Source of the DNA: Saccharina japonica | Taxonomy: Eukaryota > Sar > Phaeophyceae > Laminariales > Laminariaceae | NCBI GenBank assembly: GCA_008828725.1 | Contig: MEHQ01002427.1 | Coordinates: 248,001-312,000 of the forward strand | Reading direction: 5' to 3' | Length of the DNA: 64,000 nt | In this document: one piece after another, positions 12,522 through 22,693 of the stretch | How positions within the stretch are numbered: position 1 is the first letter of the stretch | How the letters are laid out: each line of letters opens with the position of its first letter | Notes under the pieces: model-generated | Databases searched by the model: none | The model's input: the letters and a program-made list of their open reading frames with translations, nothing else | What the model was told of the DNA's origin: nothing | Made by a program: the position numbers and the translations under genes

Positions 12522-15500
12522 CTACAATGGTGCTTCTCCGCCCTCAATGTCCGCCTCTGCCGTTGCTCCCTCCCCCTCTTCTTCTCCACCCTCTTCCTCC
12601 TCCTCGTCCTGTTCCATCTCCTCTTCCTTTTCTACTTCCTCTTCTTGTTCGACGTCGGACTCCTCTAGCTTAACTTCCGCCGACGCGGCCGCCACAACCT
12701 CAGCATCGGCCTCTCCCGCATCTTGCTCGGTCTTTTGAACTTCGAGTGCCCCCCATCCCACGAAGCCGAGCGTCGCTTTCTCGTCTGCAACAACCGGCAC
12801 ATCCACCACGACAGCGATAGCGGCAAACGGACGAACGTAAGGGCTAGGGTTAGTTTTGCGTTTGGTGGAGCCAAAAATAACGAACAAAAATAGAGGTCGA
12901 TGACAAGAACGCGTTATGTTGGATTTTAGTGTTCCTATGCGTATGTACTCCACTCGTAGAGATCTCCCACCCTTTGTCGTAAGAGTAGATACCAGGTGCC
13001 TGTACGTTTATGGCTAGAGCAAGTATGCGGACATGGGTAAAACAGGCGCATGGCGAATCTACCCATAACACCGAAACATGCTGCTCTTCAATGCACCCCC
13101 CTATAATGTACGCGAAATAATAGCAAACCCAAAGGTGGACAAGCGGGGGGAAAAAAGTCGCAGTTTTTATAGGAGAAACCGCTGCTACCGAATAAACAAC
13201 ACTGTCAACGCCAACGAGTAGCTCCTACGCGACCGCAGCCAAAAAGAGCGTACAGCAAGATCGACTTCGCTTGCGTACCCCACACGCTCGACATTCCCGC
13301 GGCAAGGCAAACACGTATGACAGGACAAACCCGCTTCACTCCTGGAATGGGTTTTTCACATACGGAACGGCAACTAACACCACAGCGACAAAAGGCAATA
13401 CTCATCGCCATTTGACGAGCCACGCACCACCGCGCGACATCAACTATTGTCGTTCTACAAAAAGGGGTTATTTTTTTCTCACCATCGGTGCCCCTCCTCC
13501 TGCTCCTCTCGACGTGCTCGATGCGGACGGTGATGACGTCACCAGCCTTGGTCTTCTCGGACAAGTCGATGAAAGCCCCGTCCCCCCCCTCTTCCGCCTC
13601 GCGGATCTTGGCCGCGCTCAGCACGGACAGCTGCGTGAACATCACGTCCACGAGGAGCGTCGTATCTCGCACCTGCGCAGGACACACCCCGCAACGTGTA
13701 CACAAATAAAAAAAGAGAACATGATAAATAACCCACCGAGCAGTCGTGAGGTACGGTTGCGCAGTTGTGGTTGCATGGGACGAAGTTGGTGGAATACGGC
13801 ACTATTAATAGTCGCGGGTAATTTATGACAACAGTCTAGTCTCGACGGTGGTGCCTTCTGGCCATCGCTTCAGCGCCCACCCCCCCTCCCACCCGATCCG
13901 TCCCATCTTCCGTGCGCAAGCGAGGGAATCGACACGCGACGGTTTCGTCGGTCCGATAAAAACATGCCGGGTCTACGGAGTGATGGCCCAACGGGTGTGG
14001 TGAGGCGCGCGGAGACAACGTTTTGAGACGTCTTGCCCACATTTCCACATCTTGGCGCGCGCCTTGAGGCGCGGCGGGTAACGCAGTCAGCCGGGGGCAG
14101 ACGGGCAGCGTACCCGCGAGGCCGCAAAATTACTGACGCGCGCAAATGGTTCGGAAAACGCAACACCGACGCAGTGCAGCTATACGCACAGAATGGCAAA
14201 TACGACCTAGCAGCGTGAAGAAAAATGTTGGATCACCTTGCGAACATAGCCGTGCACGACGTCCCCGACCTCGGGCAGTTTCCCCCCCTTCTCCACGAGG
14301 CGCTCTCGGCGCTGGATGCGAGATCGTTGCCGCTTGGAGTCGCGCTGCCTCAAGACCTAGCGCACGCACACGCGCGAGGGCGACGGTCAGCGCACACGGG
14401 AGGGAAGACGGGGACGAAGCGAAATCGCGGATATCAATAAAACTTGGCGGTGGTGGAAGCGCATAGCTTGAGAATAAACGTCTTGGGAGGGTCTTGTTGG
14501 GGAGGGGGCGCACATCGTGGCCGTACCCACTTGAGTATTTTCAGGGGAGATGTCGGCGTTCACGCATTCACTCAGAGGGAATACTGTAGGCGTGTCTGTT
14601 ACTGGGGAGGGCGGCGGGTAATAACACCCCCCCCCCCCCCGAAAATTCTATCAGGTCTATTATAGCTTTCTAACGCTTCGAGCTTGTCATGGCGCCTGTT
14701 GTTAGTACCAAGCGCTGCAACTGGTATTGGTAAGCGACACCGTTGTGACCCGTCCCGCCTGCTTCGCACAGCTCACTTGGGGCATCGCCCCACGCAAAAC
14801 GCAACGCCGCCCACGCCGGCAGTCACTCAAGCGAACGCCGCCTTCCAAGCCTACCGTTCGCGGCGTTATTAACCAACAGCAACGGCTCCGCACCTTGTCC
14901 TTGTTGATTTCCGGGTCGAGCGACAAGGTCAAGCGTCCCGCGTTGGGGAAGACGTCCTTGACGTAGGCCGTGAGATGAATGCCTTTCTTCACCTCGACTT
15001 CGCAGCTCTTCGCGCGACCGCTGCCCTCCAAGGCGTACGGGTTCCTGATCTCTGATTGGTGCAGGAAGCCCGTCACCGGCATAACCTTGCCCTGTAAGAC
15101 GAAGACGCGCCGGGTTAACCATGGACCAAAAAAGGCGTATTTAGACACGGCGTCCGGTACACAAAACATAGATTGTTGATATCTGCTTTGATTGGGTGCT
15201 GTGCCACGTACACTATGACATGATGCCAAGTTCCCAAGTTGTGCACTTCGCAGTACCTGGTAGCAGAACGTACAGCAGTAGTAGTAGGCCCCACTAGACC
15301 CCGACTCACTACTGCTGTAACACTGCACAGCACTCGCCTGCCCTACAACATAATCAGCGCTCAACACTGCCGAGGAAGGAGGTCGGGGTGTCTTCCGTCT
15401 TCGTGCTCTCGTAACCTCACAAACGCGGTACGAAAGAAGTTGAACCTGCTCTGTGACCTGCTGTGACTGCTGCTGTCGTTGTGCTCTAGGTACCAGGTAC

Positions 15501-15943
15501 GCCTACGAGTACGGCTTGCTGTGTGACTCTTGAATACCCCCCACCTTCGTCCCCTTCCGCACGACCCCGACGTCCACGAACGCCGCGAAATCGGTTGTGT
15601 CCGAGACATAGCCGATGACTTTCTGCCCGGCCTTCATATCCTTGATCCATCGCCTCTCCGTGTCGGCGTCGGCATCCCGTTCTTCGCCGCCGCCCGAGGG
15701 AGGAGCGGTGCTTGACCCCTCCCCGGCTGAAGCTGTTTCGACTGCAGCAGCTAACGGTGGTGTCAACGTCGACATGCAGAAGTCGGTACGTGGTCGCGTG
15801 CTGCTGCTACTACTGGTGGTGCTGCTTCTGACGAAGTGCGGCGTACATACGGCGTGGCGCACGAGGAAGGCGCTGCAGGGTGAGGCTCCCCAGAGAAGGG
15901 TCAGCGCCCCGCCACTCGCCGCCCATCGTCCCGTGACGGTCAT
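12522..15943 (-). CDS. Plastid-targeted S1-domain RNA-binding protein, 385 aa, five exons
   Basis: Exons: 15943-15545, 15091-14894, 14344-14237, 13672-13483 and 12784-12522, 1158 nt including TAG; introns are phase 0 except the last (phase 1). The N-terminus has a hydrophobic core (residues 12-22) followed by CSAFLV, with cleavage expected before Phe25, then a Ser/Thr-rich transit region: the classic bipartite signal into a stramenopile plastid. An S1 (OB-fold) domain spans about 103-195: it starts GQKVIGYVSD, has FAAFVDVG, and reaches GFLHQSEI after the first splice. A second, degenerate S1 starts GDVVHGYVRK near 226 and ends near 290 with DVITVRIEHV. The last exon is a strongly acidic Glu/Asp tail. 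S1 domains bind single-stranded RNA, so a role in plastid translation or RNA metabolism is likely. With two S1 domains and an acidic tail it is not a standard bacterial ribosomal protein S1. It diverges from the gene starting at 16403. Confidence 0.82.
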
Positions 15944-16402
15944 GTTTGCTGGTGAGGGGTTGTCGTGTGTTGAACTTTTTAGTAGGGCGGTTTGGCGTGT
16001 CTTCGAAAAAATCGCGCGCTGTCACAAGCGTCGACAGGGATTATCACTAGGACAGCCGCCGAGCCGCCAAAATAAATGCTCGTGGGCGTTGTGGGTCGCA
16101 GCGTCCAAGGGTGTTTGTTGTGGTTTCCGCGGTCCTTCTGGCATGACAACATCCTTGTGAGCCCCTAGAAAAAAACGCCTTCTGTACATTGGAACGCCCG
16201 ACAAGGCCCTTCCTAAACGCAGCTGGTTTACCCTCTGCTTCACCTCTGTGGCACTCACGACAGCCCCAAACACTTCTCCCTGTTCTATCTATCAGCTTGG
16301 ACGACGTTACGACCAGCAGGATCCGCAACTCCGTCTAGAGAGTTCAGGGCGCAAGAACACGCTTACCGCAGTCAGGAGTAGTCAGACGCAGCAACAATAA
16401 AC
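15944..16402. promoter_or_regulatory. Shared upstream region of two divergent plastid-protein genes
   Basis: The start codons of the S1 protein (minus, 15943) and the FN3-like protein (plus, 16403) face away from each other across 459 bp. No obvious TATA box or coding frame is visible. Close divergent spacing suggests a bidirectional promoter, but this is inference only. Confidence 0.45.
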
Positions 16403-19400
16403 ATGACGTGCGTGAGCGTGTGCGTCCTCGGCTTGGCGATGGCAATGACGCCGCTGACCCAGGCGTTCGTCGCCCCCGGCAGCGGCTTCTCCGCGGTGCA
16501 CGGGCGCGATGTCGCATCTATCGCTTGCTCGAAGGTGAGTTTGCGGGGCAGGAACGCGGTGTACAGCAAGTTGGTGTCGAGAGCGACGTATAAATACCAG
16601 CATGTACAGGCATGTACGTCCTTTCCTGTGCGCAGTCTTCTTGTTTGGACCTTTCTTTCATGTTTTTTTTTCAAGTATGACTTGATACTCGAAGTCGCAA
16701 GTTACAGGTAGAGGTGGATGTGGCGGACGGTACTCGTACCCTGGTAGCATGTAATCATGTGTAAATTACTGCTGCTGTAAAATGTCCCTACGCAGTAAAG
16801 AAGCGGTAGTACAGCAGCACTACTGTGGGTTGCCGTCGAGCGTGGTCAGTGCTGCAGAAGATGCATTGGACACTCTTCAGCCCCTCACCTCCAACGTAAC
16901 CGCGCGCCAAGATGTCTCGAGTGTCGAGTGTAGTATCATGCATACCGATCTTGTATATGTCATGGATCATATCGTGCGAGATGTCCGTGTCGGCGCTTGC
17001 ATCCACATGATGATCAGACGAACGGTTTAAACATGCCTTGCATTATGCTCGTGTTGCGGCGTTGTACGACGGTAACAACGCTTCCGTCTGTGACCACGGA
17101 CTGCATTTTTGTCGATGAGTTCGGTAACCCCTTAACCCATTCAGAATTGAATAACTTATCCCACACTAATTCCAAGTAATATGTCCCCAAATATGTGGGA
17201 CCACACTAATTCCAAGTAGTTTGTCCCCAAAATCGTGGGACCAGTTCTTAACCATAAGTTTTTCAGTTCTGAATGGGTGAATGTGAGAACAACATCAACA
17301 ACGATAACTACAAGCTGCAGGACGGTACAGGCACAGCTGTGCTGTACCTATGAATAGTACCTGGTATTATTAACGAGTAGGAAGAGTATTTTTTCCCCCG
17401 TGGAACAAAAAGAAAATAAGATCGCTCTTCGCGCTTGCACGCCTCATCGTCTCATTGCCTCATTGTAAGAGCTACCAGTACAGCAGTAGAGCAGTGCGTA
17501 GAGCTGTCCTTTTTCGTGGGAAAGCGGAGCGTCCTGGGTAATTCTGGCCGCCGAAGAAAAGGAAAACGGGAACAAGACACGATACCGCCACGCGTACCAG
17601 GTATGTACTCATACCTGGTACAGCTCTTATCAATACCAATGGTCTACAGCAGTCTACAGCTGTTGGGGTGCGAAGGCCAAACTCTCCCACTGCTGCGAGT
17701 ATTGATAGCGTTCGACACTCGACAGGGGCATTCCTGAAGCCGCTCCTCGTACAGAGTAATGTAGTGATCATATTACACCATGTAATACTAGGAATGGTGT
17801 TACAAGCAAGTGGAGCGACCACAAAAGCCTCCTCCGTGGGATGTGGGTATCACCAAAGCCCGAAGGTTTGCAACTACCCCTTTCGAGCCGTTTTTAGTGC
17901 TGCGGGCGAACGGTTGGAAAGGCTACTGCTGCTGCTGCTGCATTCGACTCCGTGTACCCGCCGCTGGTGTCCCGTTTATTTACTGTTAAGTTTGGAAGGA
18001 AGAGTGGCCTGCCTTGCTTTGCCTTGCCTCGCCTCGCCTTGCCTTGCCTTGCCTTGCCTTGCCTTGCCTTGCCTCGCCTCGTCTCGCCTTGTCTTGCCAT
18101 GAGTACACCCCCCCCCTATGCATGGTAAAATGACCAGTCTCGAAGGGGGTGCGTGGTCAATGGTCAAATGACCAAGGCAAGCAACAAACAAGTGCGCCCC
18201 CCCTGCCCCAAGCATGACCCAAGTACCCCCCGCCCCCCTACCTCCCGCGCCCCCTCTGGTATGATGCCGCGCAACACGCTCTCAGACGTCGCCGCGCACT
18301 AGCTGCAGGATGACGGCAGAGGGGGAGGAGCCGCCAACGGAAGAAGGGGAGAAGAAGGGGAAGACGAAGCCGCCGGCGTGGATGTTCAACGACCAGGGCG
18401 TCGCCTACGCGCCGTGGATGGTGGATGCCTTCGACCCCGAGGTGCGTCGTACATTTACCGGCATTAATAGTACTTTTTTATATTATGCAACATTATACGA
18501 GGTGCTGGGAGTATCTCATGCAATGGTATCTTCCAATACTATCTTACGAAAATATCTTACGAAACAATCTCACACAATACTGGGACCTTACAATCATGTC
18601 TTACAACAGCAGTGTATTACAACAGTATCATACATAATCTCAAAACATGATTAGTACCAGCAACGTATCTTACGAAAATTCCCAATGGCGATGAACTTGA
18701 GAAGTCAGGGCGCACGCGGGGGGGGGGTGGGGGGGGGGGGGGGGGGGCTAATATTTGATCCCACGCTGGAGCAAGGGTTTGTCCATTTTCGTCAGGGAAG
18801 CGGCTGGGAAGCAGTGCGCCTGTTTTGCGTTGTCATCATCACTACCCATCACAACCCCGCTTAGTGCACCACCCCCCAGTAGCCTTCACCGCATCACTGA
18901 ATTATTAGCTGGGACAAAGATTGGAAATCGGGAAATCTTTTTTATATGCCTTGTAGTGTAGTCGCCCAAGTTTTCAATAAACGAGAAAATGCCTGATTTT
19001 TCAAAACAAAACTCGTAAGGTTCGGGGTGGGGTTGGGGTTGGTGTTGGGGTTAGTGTTTAGAGTAGTGTTTCCGGCGTTTTTCGAAATATACCTTCTCAT
19101 AACACTGGAACCACACGCGGGCTACACGACCAATTCCCCCATTTCTATACTTTATCGTAGATAATAATTCGGAATTGCGGTAAAGGCGGCTCCCGCCCCC
19201 ACCATGGCCGCGTTGGCCGCGCGCTCATACATCTCATACAAAGAAGAAACGGCGCGACCGAACACCTGCCACTGCAAATGTGTGAAAAATTCGCCCCCCA
19301 CGTACGCCCCCCCCCAAAAAAAAAACAATTACTGGTAGGATGCAGCTCACGCTCCTTACGACTCGCCCAATATCTCCCGGCGCTTCGCGCTTGGTGCAAG

Positions 19401-22400
19401 AAGTTCAATGTCTGCCTGGTCGGTGAAAACCCGACGTGCCCCGTCCCGGCATTGTAGAGATACAAGGGTCTATGGTCATAAGGCTACGGTCATGCGTGAC
19501 GTGAGTACACCCCCATGCCCCCGCCTCCCTCCCGCTCCCCTCTAACGCGCTATGCTGTGAAATCGATTAACGTATAAAAATTGGGCACGTTTGAATCGTT
19601 TTCGTTTTTTTTTTTCATTAAAAATTGGTCACGTTTGATTCGTTTTTTTCGTTTTTTATTTTTACAGAACCTGGCGAAGGTAGCGGCTTCGATCGAAGCT
19701 CGCAAGGAGAAGGAGGCCAACATGGTGCCGGAGGCGCTCGGCGCGCTCGCCCGCGACCCTCAACAGGTTCGACTATATACACGGAATGAAACTGTGGGCA
19801 CGCGAGAGACAGAGACACAAACAGAGAGGCAGAGAGAGAGACAGACAGAGACAGACAGAGACAGAGAGGGAGACAGGGAGAGAGAGAGGGAGAGAGAATA
19901 CCTAAAAAGCGAGAGAGAGATAAAGACAGACAATAGAGAGGGACAGAGAGAGACCAAAAGGGAGATACAGAGAGAGGTATAGAGGGAGATCGACAGGCAG
20001 GCAGGCAGATAGGGCAGGCAGGCAGGCAGAGCGCCAAGGCAAGACAAATACCGGCATAGAGAGACAGACACGAGGGAGCCAAGCGAGATGGATATTCATA
20101 GAAAACGAGAGAAACTTTTGAAAGGAAAGACATGCGTGGGCCACGTCACGGCGCCGCTCTTGCTATATAATGACATTGACACCCCCCTCCTCCCACTTCT
20201 TGTCGAACGCCTCCGCAGATGGAACTCTCCGGAGCAGGCCTGTACGCGAAGAGGGTGGCGGACGACATGGTGGAGCTGACGTGGAAAACCGGCAACGAGA
20301 AGGGCAACGTCGGGTTTATAGTGAGCAGGAGGGCGGCCAAGACGGAAGGCTGGGAAGAAATCGCGTCGTTCACCGACTTCCCGCCGCTTAACTCCAAGGG
20401 GTGAGTGCTTGTTTTTTCCCTTGTGTTCCTTTTTGTTCCTTGTTTTTTTTCAGCTTCTTCCTTTTTTTTCCCAGGGCATTTTTTTCAATTTTTTTCTTTT
20501 CCTTTCGTTGCCGCGCCCCCCCCCCCCTGTTTTTTTGGTTTTTTTTTCCGTTCCCCCCCTTCTGTTATTTTTTTCGTTTTTTTAACGCGTTTCCTTTCTT
20601 TTATTTTTTCGTTTTATCGCCGCTGCTACTGCCTGTGCCTGACACGTATCTATGTAATTTTTGCCACGCCTCGTTTCACCAGAGAGGGAGGTGGGACTTA
20701 CAACTACATGGACGAGGGCGTCTCGGAGGGCACGTGGGTGTACAGGGTGTCCGACATGAGCAAGTGAGTCTTCGCTTCCTCTTTCCCCTCCTCCTCCTCC
20801 TGCTGCCCCTCCTCCTGGCCCTTCTGCTCCTCCTCCCGCTCCTCCTTCTCCTGCTCTTCCTGCTCATTCTCTCCCTCCCGTGTTTTACAGGCTGTTCCCG
20901 CCCCGTTTTTTCGTTTTCGGCTCCCGTCAGTACGGGTTTTCCGCACGCAGAGGCTTTTTCTTGTATTTTGTGGGGTGGGGCGGGCGGGGGGGGGGTACTC
21001 ATTTGTTGCTTGCCTTAGTCATTTGGCCGGGGGGAGGGGGGCTTTTGCTGTAATGACATTGTTGGGTACCGGTTTGGCTCCACGTGGTGGTGGTGGTGGT
21101 GGTGGTGGTTGCGTCGGAAAGACGGAGGGGAGGGTTCGACGACAATCGGCGGGCGGTGCTTTGGTGGTGTGGTATCCCGAACCCACCGACATTTAGAATT
21201 GAACGTTTTTACGCCCTCGTCCCACCTTTGTCTCTGCACGTTCCGTTCTTTTCATGTTTGTATGTTTTTGTTTCATATTTGTATTTGTATTTGTATTTTT
21301 TTTCAATCCATGTCTTTTATTTTTTACTTTTCATATTTTGTGTGTGTGTTTTGTTTGTAGTGTGAATGAAATGTCATTTGTATTACGTATCATATGTACT
21401 CAGTATTCCTAGCCAATGGCGTGTATTCTTGACCGGGTCGCGCGCGTACAACGTTTCTCAGACTCGACTTGATGGTGAGGTACCGCAATGTAAACCGTAT
21501 GTATGTTTATAACCTTGGGGGTAAAATAAGTAGAATACCCACCTTGGGGGTAAAATGGGTAGACCACCCACCTTGGGGGTAAAATAGGTAGAATGCCCCC
21601 TCCTCGTGACTCGGATGGGTTGATTGGGTTGCTTGCATGGATGGAGGAATGGACGTTTTCGATGAATTGAATGGTTAAATGTTTTTGATGGGTTGGATAG
21701 ATGATGCCCGTGACGTGCGTGCCTACGCTTTGACTCAAGTCTCTCTCTTTCCCTGCTTGTCTTTGTTTTTGCTTCATTCTTTGTTATCGCCCGCAGGTCC
21801 GGAACCAGGAGCGACTTGTGTCAGACGCTCATCGAGTTGCAGAGCAGCTCCGACGCTTTGCAGGTAGGTTGAATGGTCATGGTTGGATGGTCAGGGTTTG
21901 GAGGGGGGCGGGGAGGCAGGGCGAGAAACAGCGACCGCGCCAAACCAGCTTTCGCACGAGAAGAGTTTATGATACCTGGTACTGGTACTGTTCATACTTC
22001 GAAGCAGATACGCAACGCTAGCAAGAACGATCCTAGGAATGATGACGGACTCCGAAAGGACACGGAGGGGCCCGAGAAGGGGTGGGCGGGGGGAGGAGGG
22101 GTTGTGAATCCAGCGCGTGGTAGAAAAAAAAAAGCCGAAACCGGGAAAATAAATTGTCGGTGCTAAATTTGGGGTGCACTCGTAGTAATACGTATGTACC
22201 TGGTACTGTAGAGGCTACCTACAATGAAAGCGACCAATAAGAAAGGCAGGCTGAGATAAACGGGAAAATAAGAAATTCGAGCGTCGTTAGGACTGAAAGT
22301 AGTGTCGAACGCACCAATTTTCAAATAAGAAATCCAGCCTGGACCAGCTTTCCTGTTTAAAATTACCCAACAACAGAACTGTACTGCGTATTGCAAAATG

Positions 22401-22693
22401 TCTCCCAACCTTCATATCTCTGTGTTTTGTCACAACACTCACTCTCTCCCATCGTGCCCCCTCCCCCCCCCCCCGCCCGCCCCCCCCGCGCCCCTTTGCC
22501 TTCGCGAACCACGCGGCTACCGGTACCGCTTCGCTTCTATGGATATGCCGCCTCTCTCTTGGCGGCTGACTGTTTTGTGTGATATCATGCCGCATGATGG
22601 CCGCTTCAGACAAAGATCGGATTGGCTGGCCTCGTCGTCGTCCTTGCTGTCGGCGTTGCCGCCGGCACCTTCATCGACCCCTTCGCCCAGTAA
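16403..22693 (+). CDS. Plastid-targeted FN3-like protein with C-terminal membrane anchor, 266 aa, seven exons
   Basis: Exons: 16403-16534, 18286-18441, 19668-19766, 20219-20400, 20683-20763, 21797-21863 and 22610-22693, 801 nt including TAA; all junctions are GT-AG and in frame. The first exon is a textbook bipartite plastid signal: a hydrophobic run, then TQAFVAP. Exon 2 gives a Lys/Glu/Pro-rich stretch with a PPAWMFNDQG motif. Exon 3 is a short charged helix. Exons 4-5 (about residues 130-217) look like a fibronectin type III beta sandwich: VELTWKT, GFIVSRR, W-EEIASF, then YNY and GTWVYRVSD. The last exon encodes one hydrophobic helix (about 241-262) ending FIDPFAQ, so the protein is probably tail-anchored in the thylakoid or inner envelope. 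I do not know a named family for the full architecture. Introns carry repeats, including a MITE-like element at 18884-19185. The start is the first ATG before the signal peptide. Confidence 0.82.
17132..17280. mobile_element. TTAACCC-family MITE, internally duplicated
   Basis: Begins TTAACCCATTCAGAATTG and ends GTTCTGAATGGGT, with two tandem copies of the core ACACTAATTCCAAGTA..TTTGTCCCCAAA. It lies in intron 1 of the FN3-like gene. Confidence 0.55.
18007..18095 (+). repeat. GCCTT pentanucleotide repeat
   Basis: About sixteen GCCTT/GCCTC units with few changes, in intron 1 of the FN3-like gene. Confidence 0.7.
18131..18196 (+). repeat. Right end of a GTACTCAT-family element
   Basis: The GTCTCGAAGG..GTGCGTGGTCAATGGTC segment ends in a mutated terminus (AAGTGCG) before a C run. 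An adjacent ATGAGTAC plus C run at 18099-18115 looks like a second end. It lies in the first intron of the FN3-like gene. Confidence 0.45.
18884..19185 (-). mobile_element. CTTTACCGCA inverted-repeat element with telomere-like core, copy 2 (302 bp)
   Basis: It opens CTTCACCGCATCACTGAATT and ends GAATTGCGGTAAAG, opposite in orientation to the copy at 3728. Its core reads GGGGTTGGGGTTGGTGTTGG. It is in an intron of the FN3-like gene. The match shows a mobile family rather than a chromosome end. Confidence 0.65.
19390..19507 (-). repeat. Left-end fragment of a GTACTCAT-family element, inverted
   Basis: Contains CTGCCTGGTCGGTGAAAACC and CCGTCCCGGCATTGTA and ends GTGAGTAC before a C run; it matches the 7093 left end in reverse. 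Element-internal sequence (GGATGCAGCTCACGCTCC) extends left to about 19330. Confidence 0.5.
19797..20060 (+). repeat. GA-rich purine tract
   Basis: AGAGACAGAGACAGAGAG-type sequence, then GGCAGGCAGGCAGAT. It sits between exons 3 and 4 of the FN3-like gene; apparent reading frames here are repeat artefacts. Confidence 0.65.
20995..21030 (-). repeat. Right-end fragment of a GTACTCAT-family element, inverted
   Basis: GTACTCATTTGTTGCTTGCC and TTAGTCATTTGGCC directly follow a G run. This is the reverse complement of the family right terminus, in an intron of the FN3-like gene. Confidence 0.5.
21512..21600 (+). repeat. Three-copy tandem repeat, about 33 bp
   Basis: CCTTGGGGGTAAAATAGGTA recurs three times with ACCCA-rich spacers. 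It lies in the intron between exons 5 and 6 of the FN3-like gene. Confidence 0.6.

Noticed and set aside
12445-12738. Plus-strand Ser-rich open frame
   Set aside because: It is antisense to the acidic last exon of the S1 gene, which joins its upstream exons in the correct phase.
19618-20144. Open frames over the GA-rich tract
   Set aside because: They are made of microsatellite sequence (Leu/Ser/Cys-rich or Arg/Glu-rich translations) and overlap the intron of a better-supported gene.
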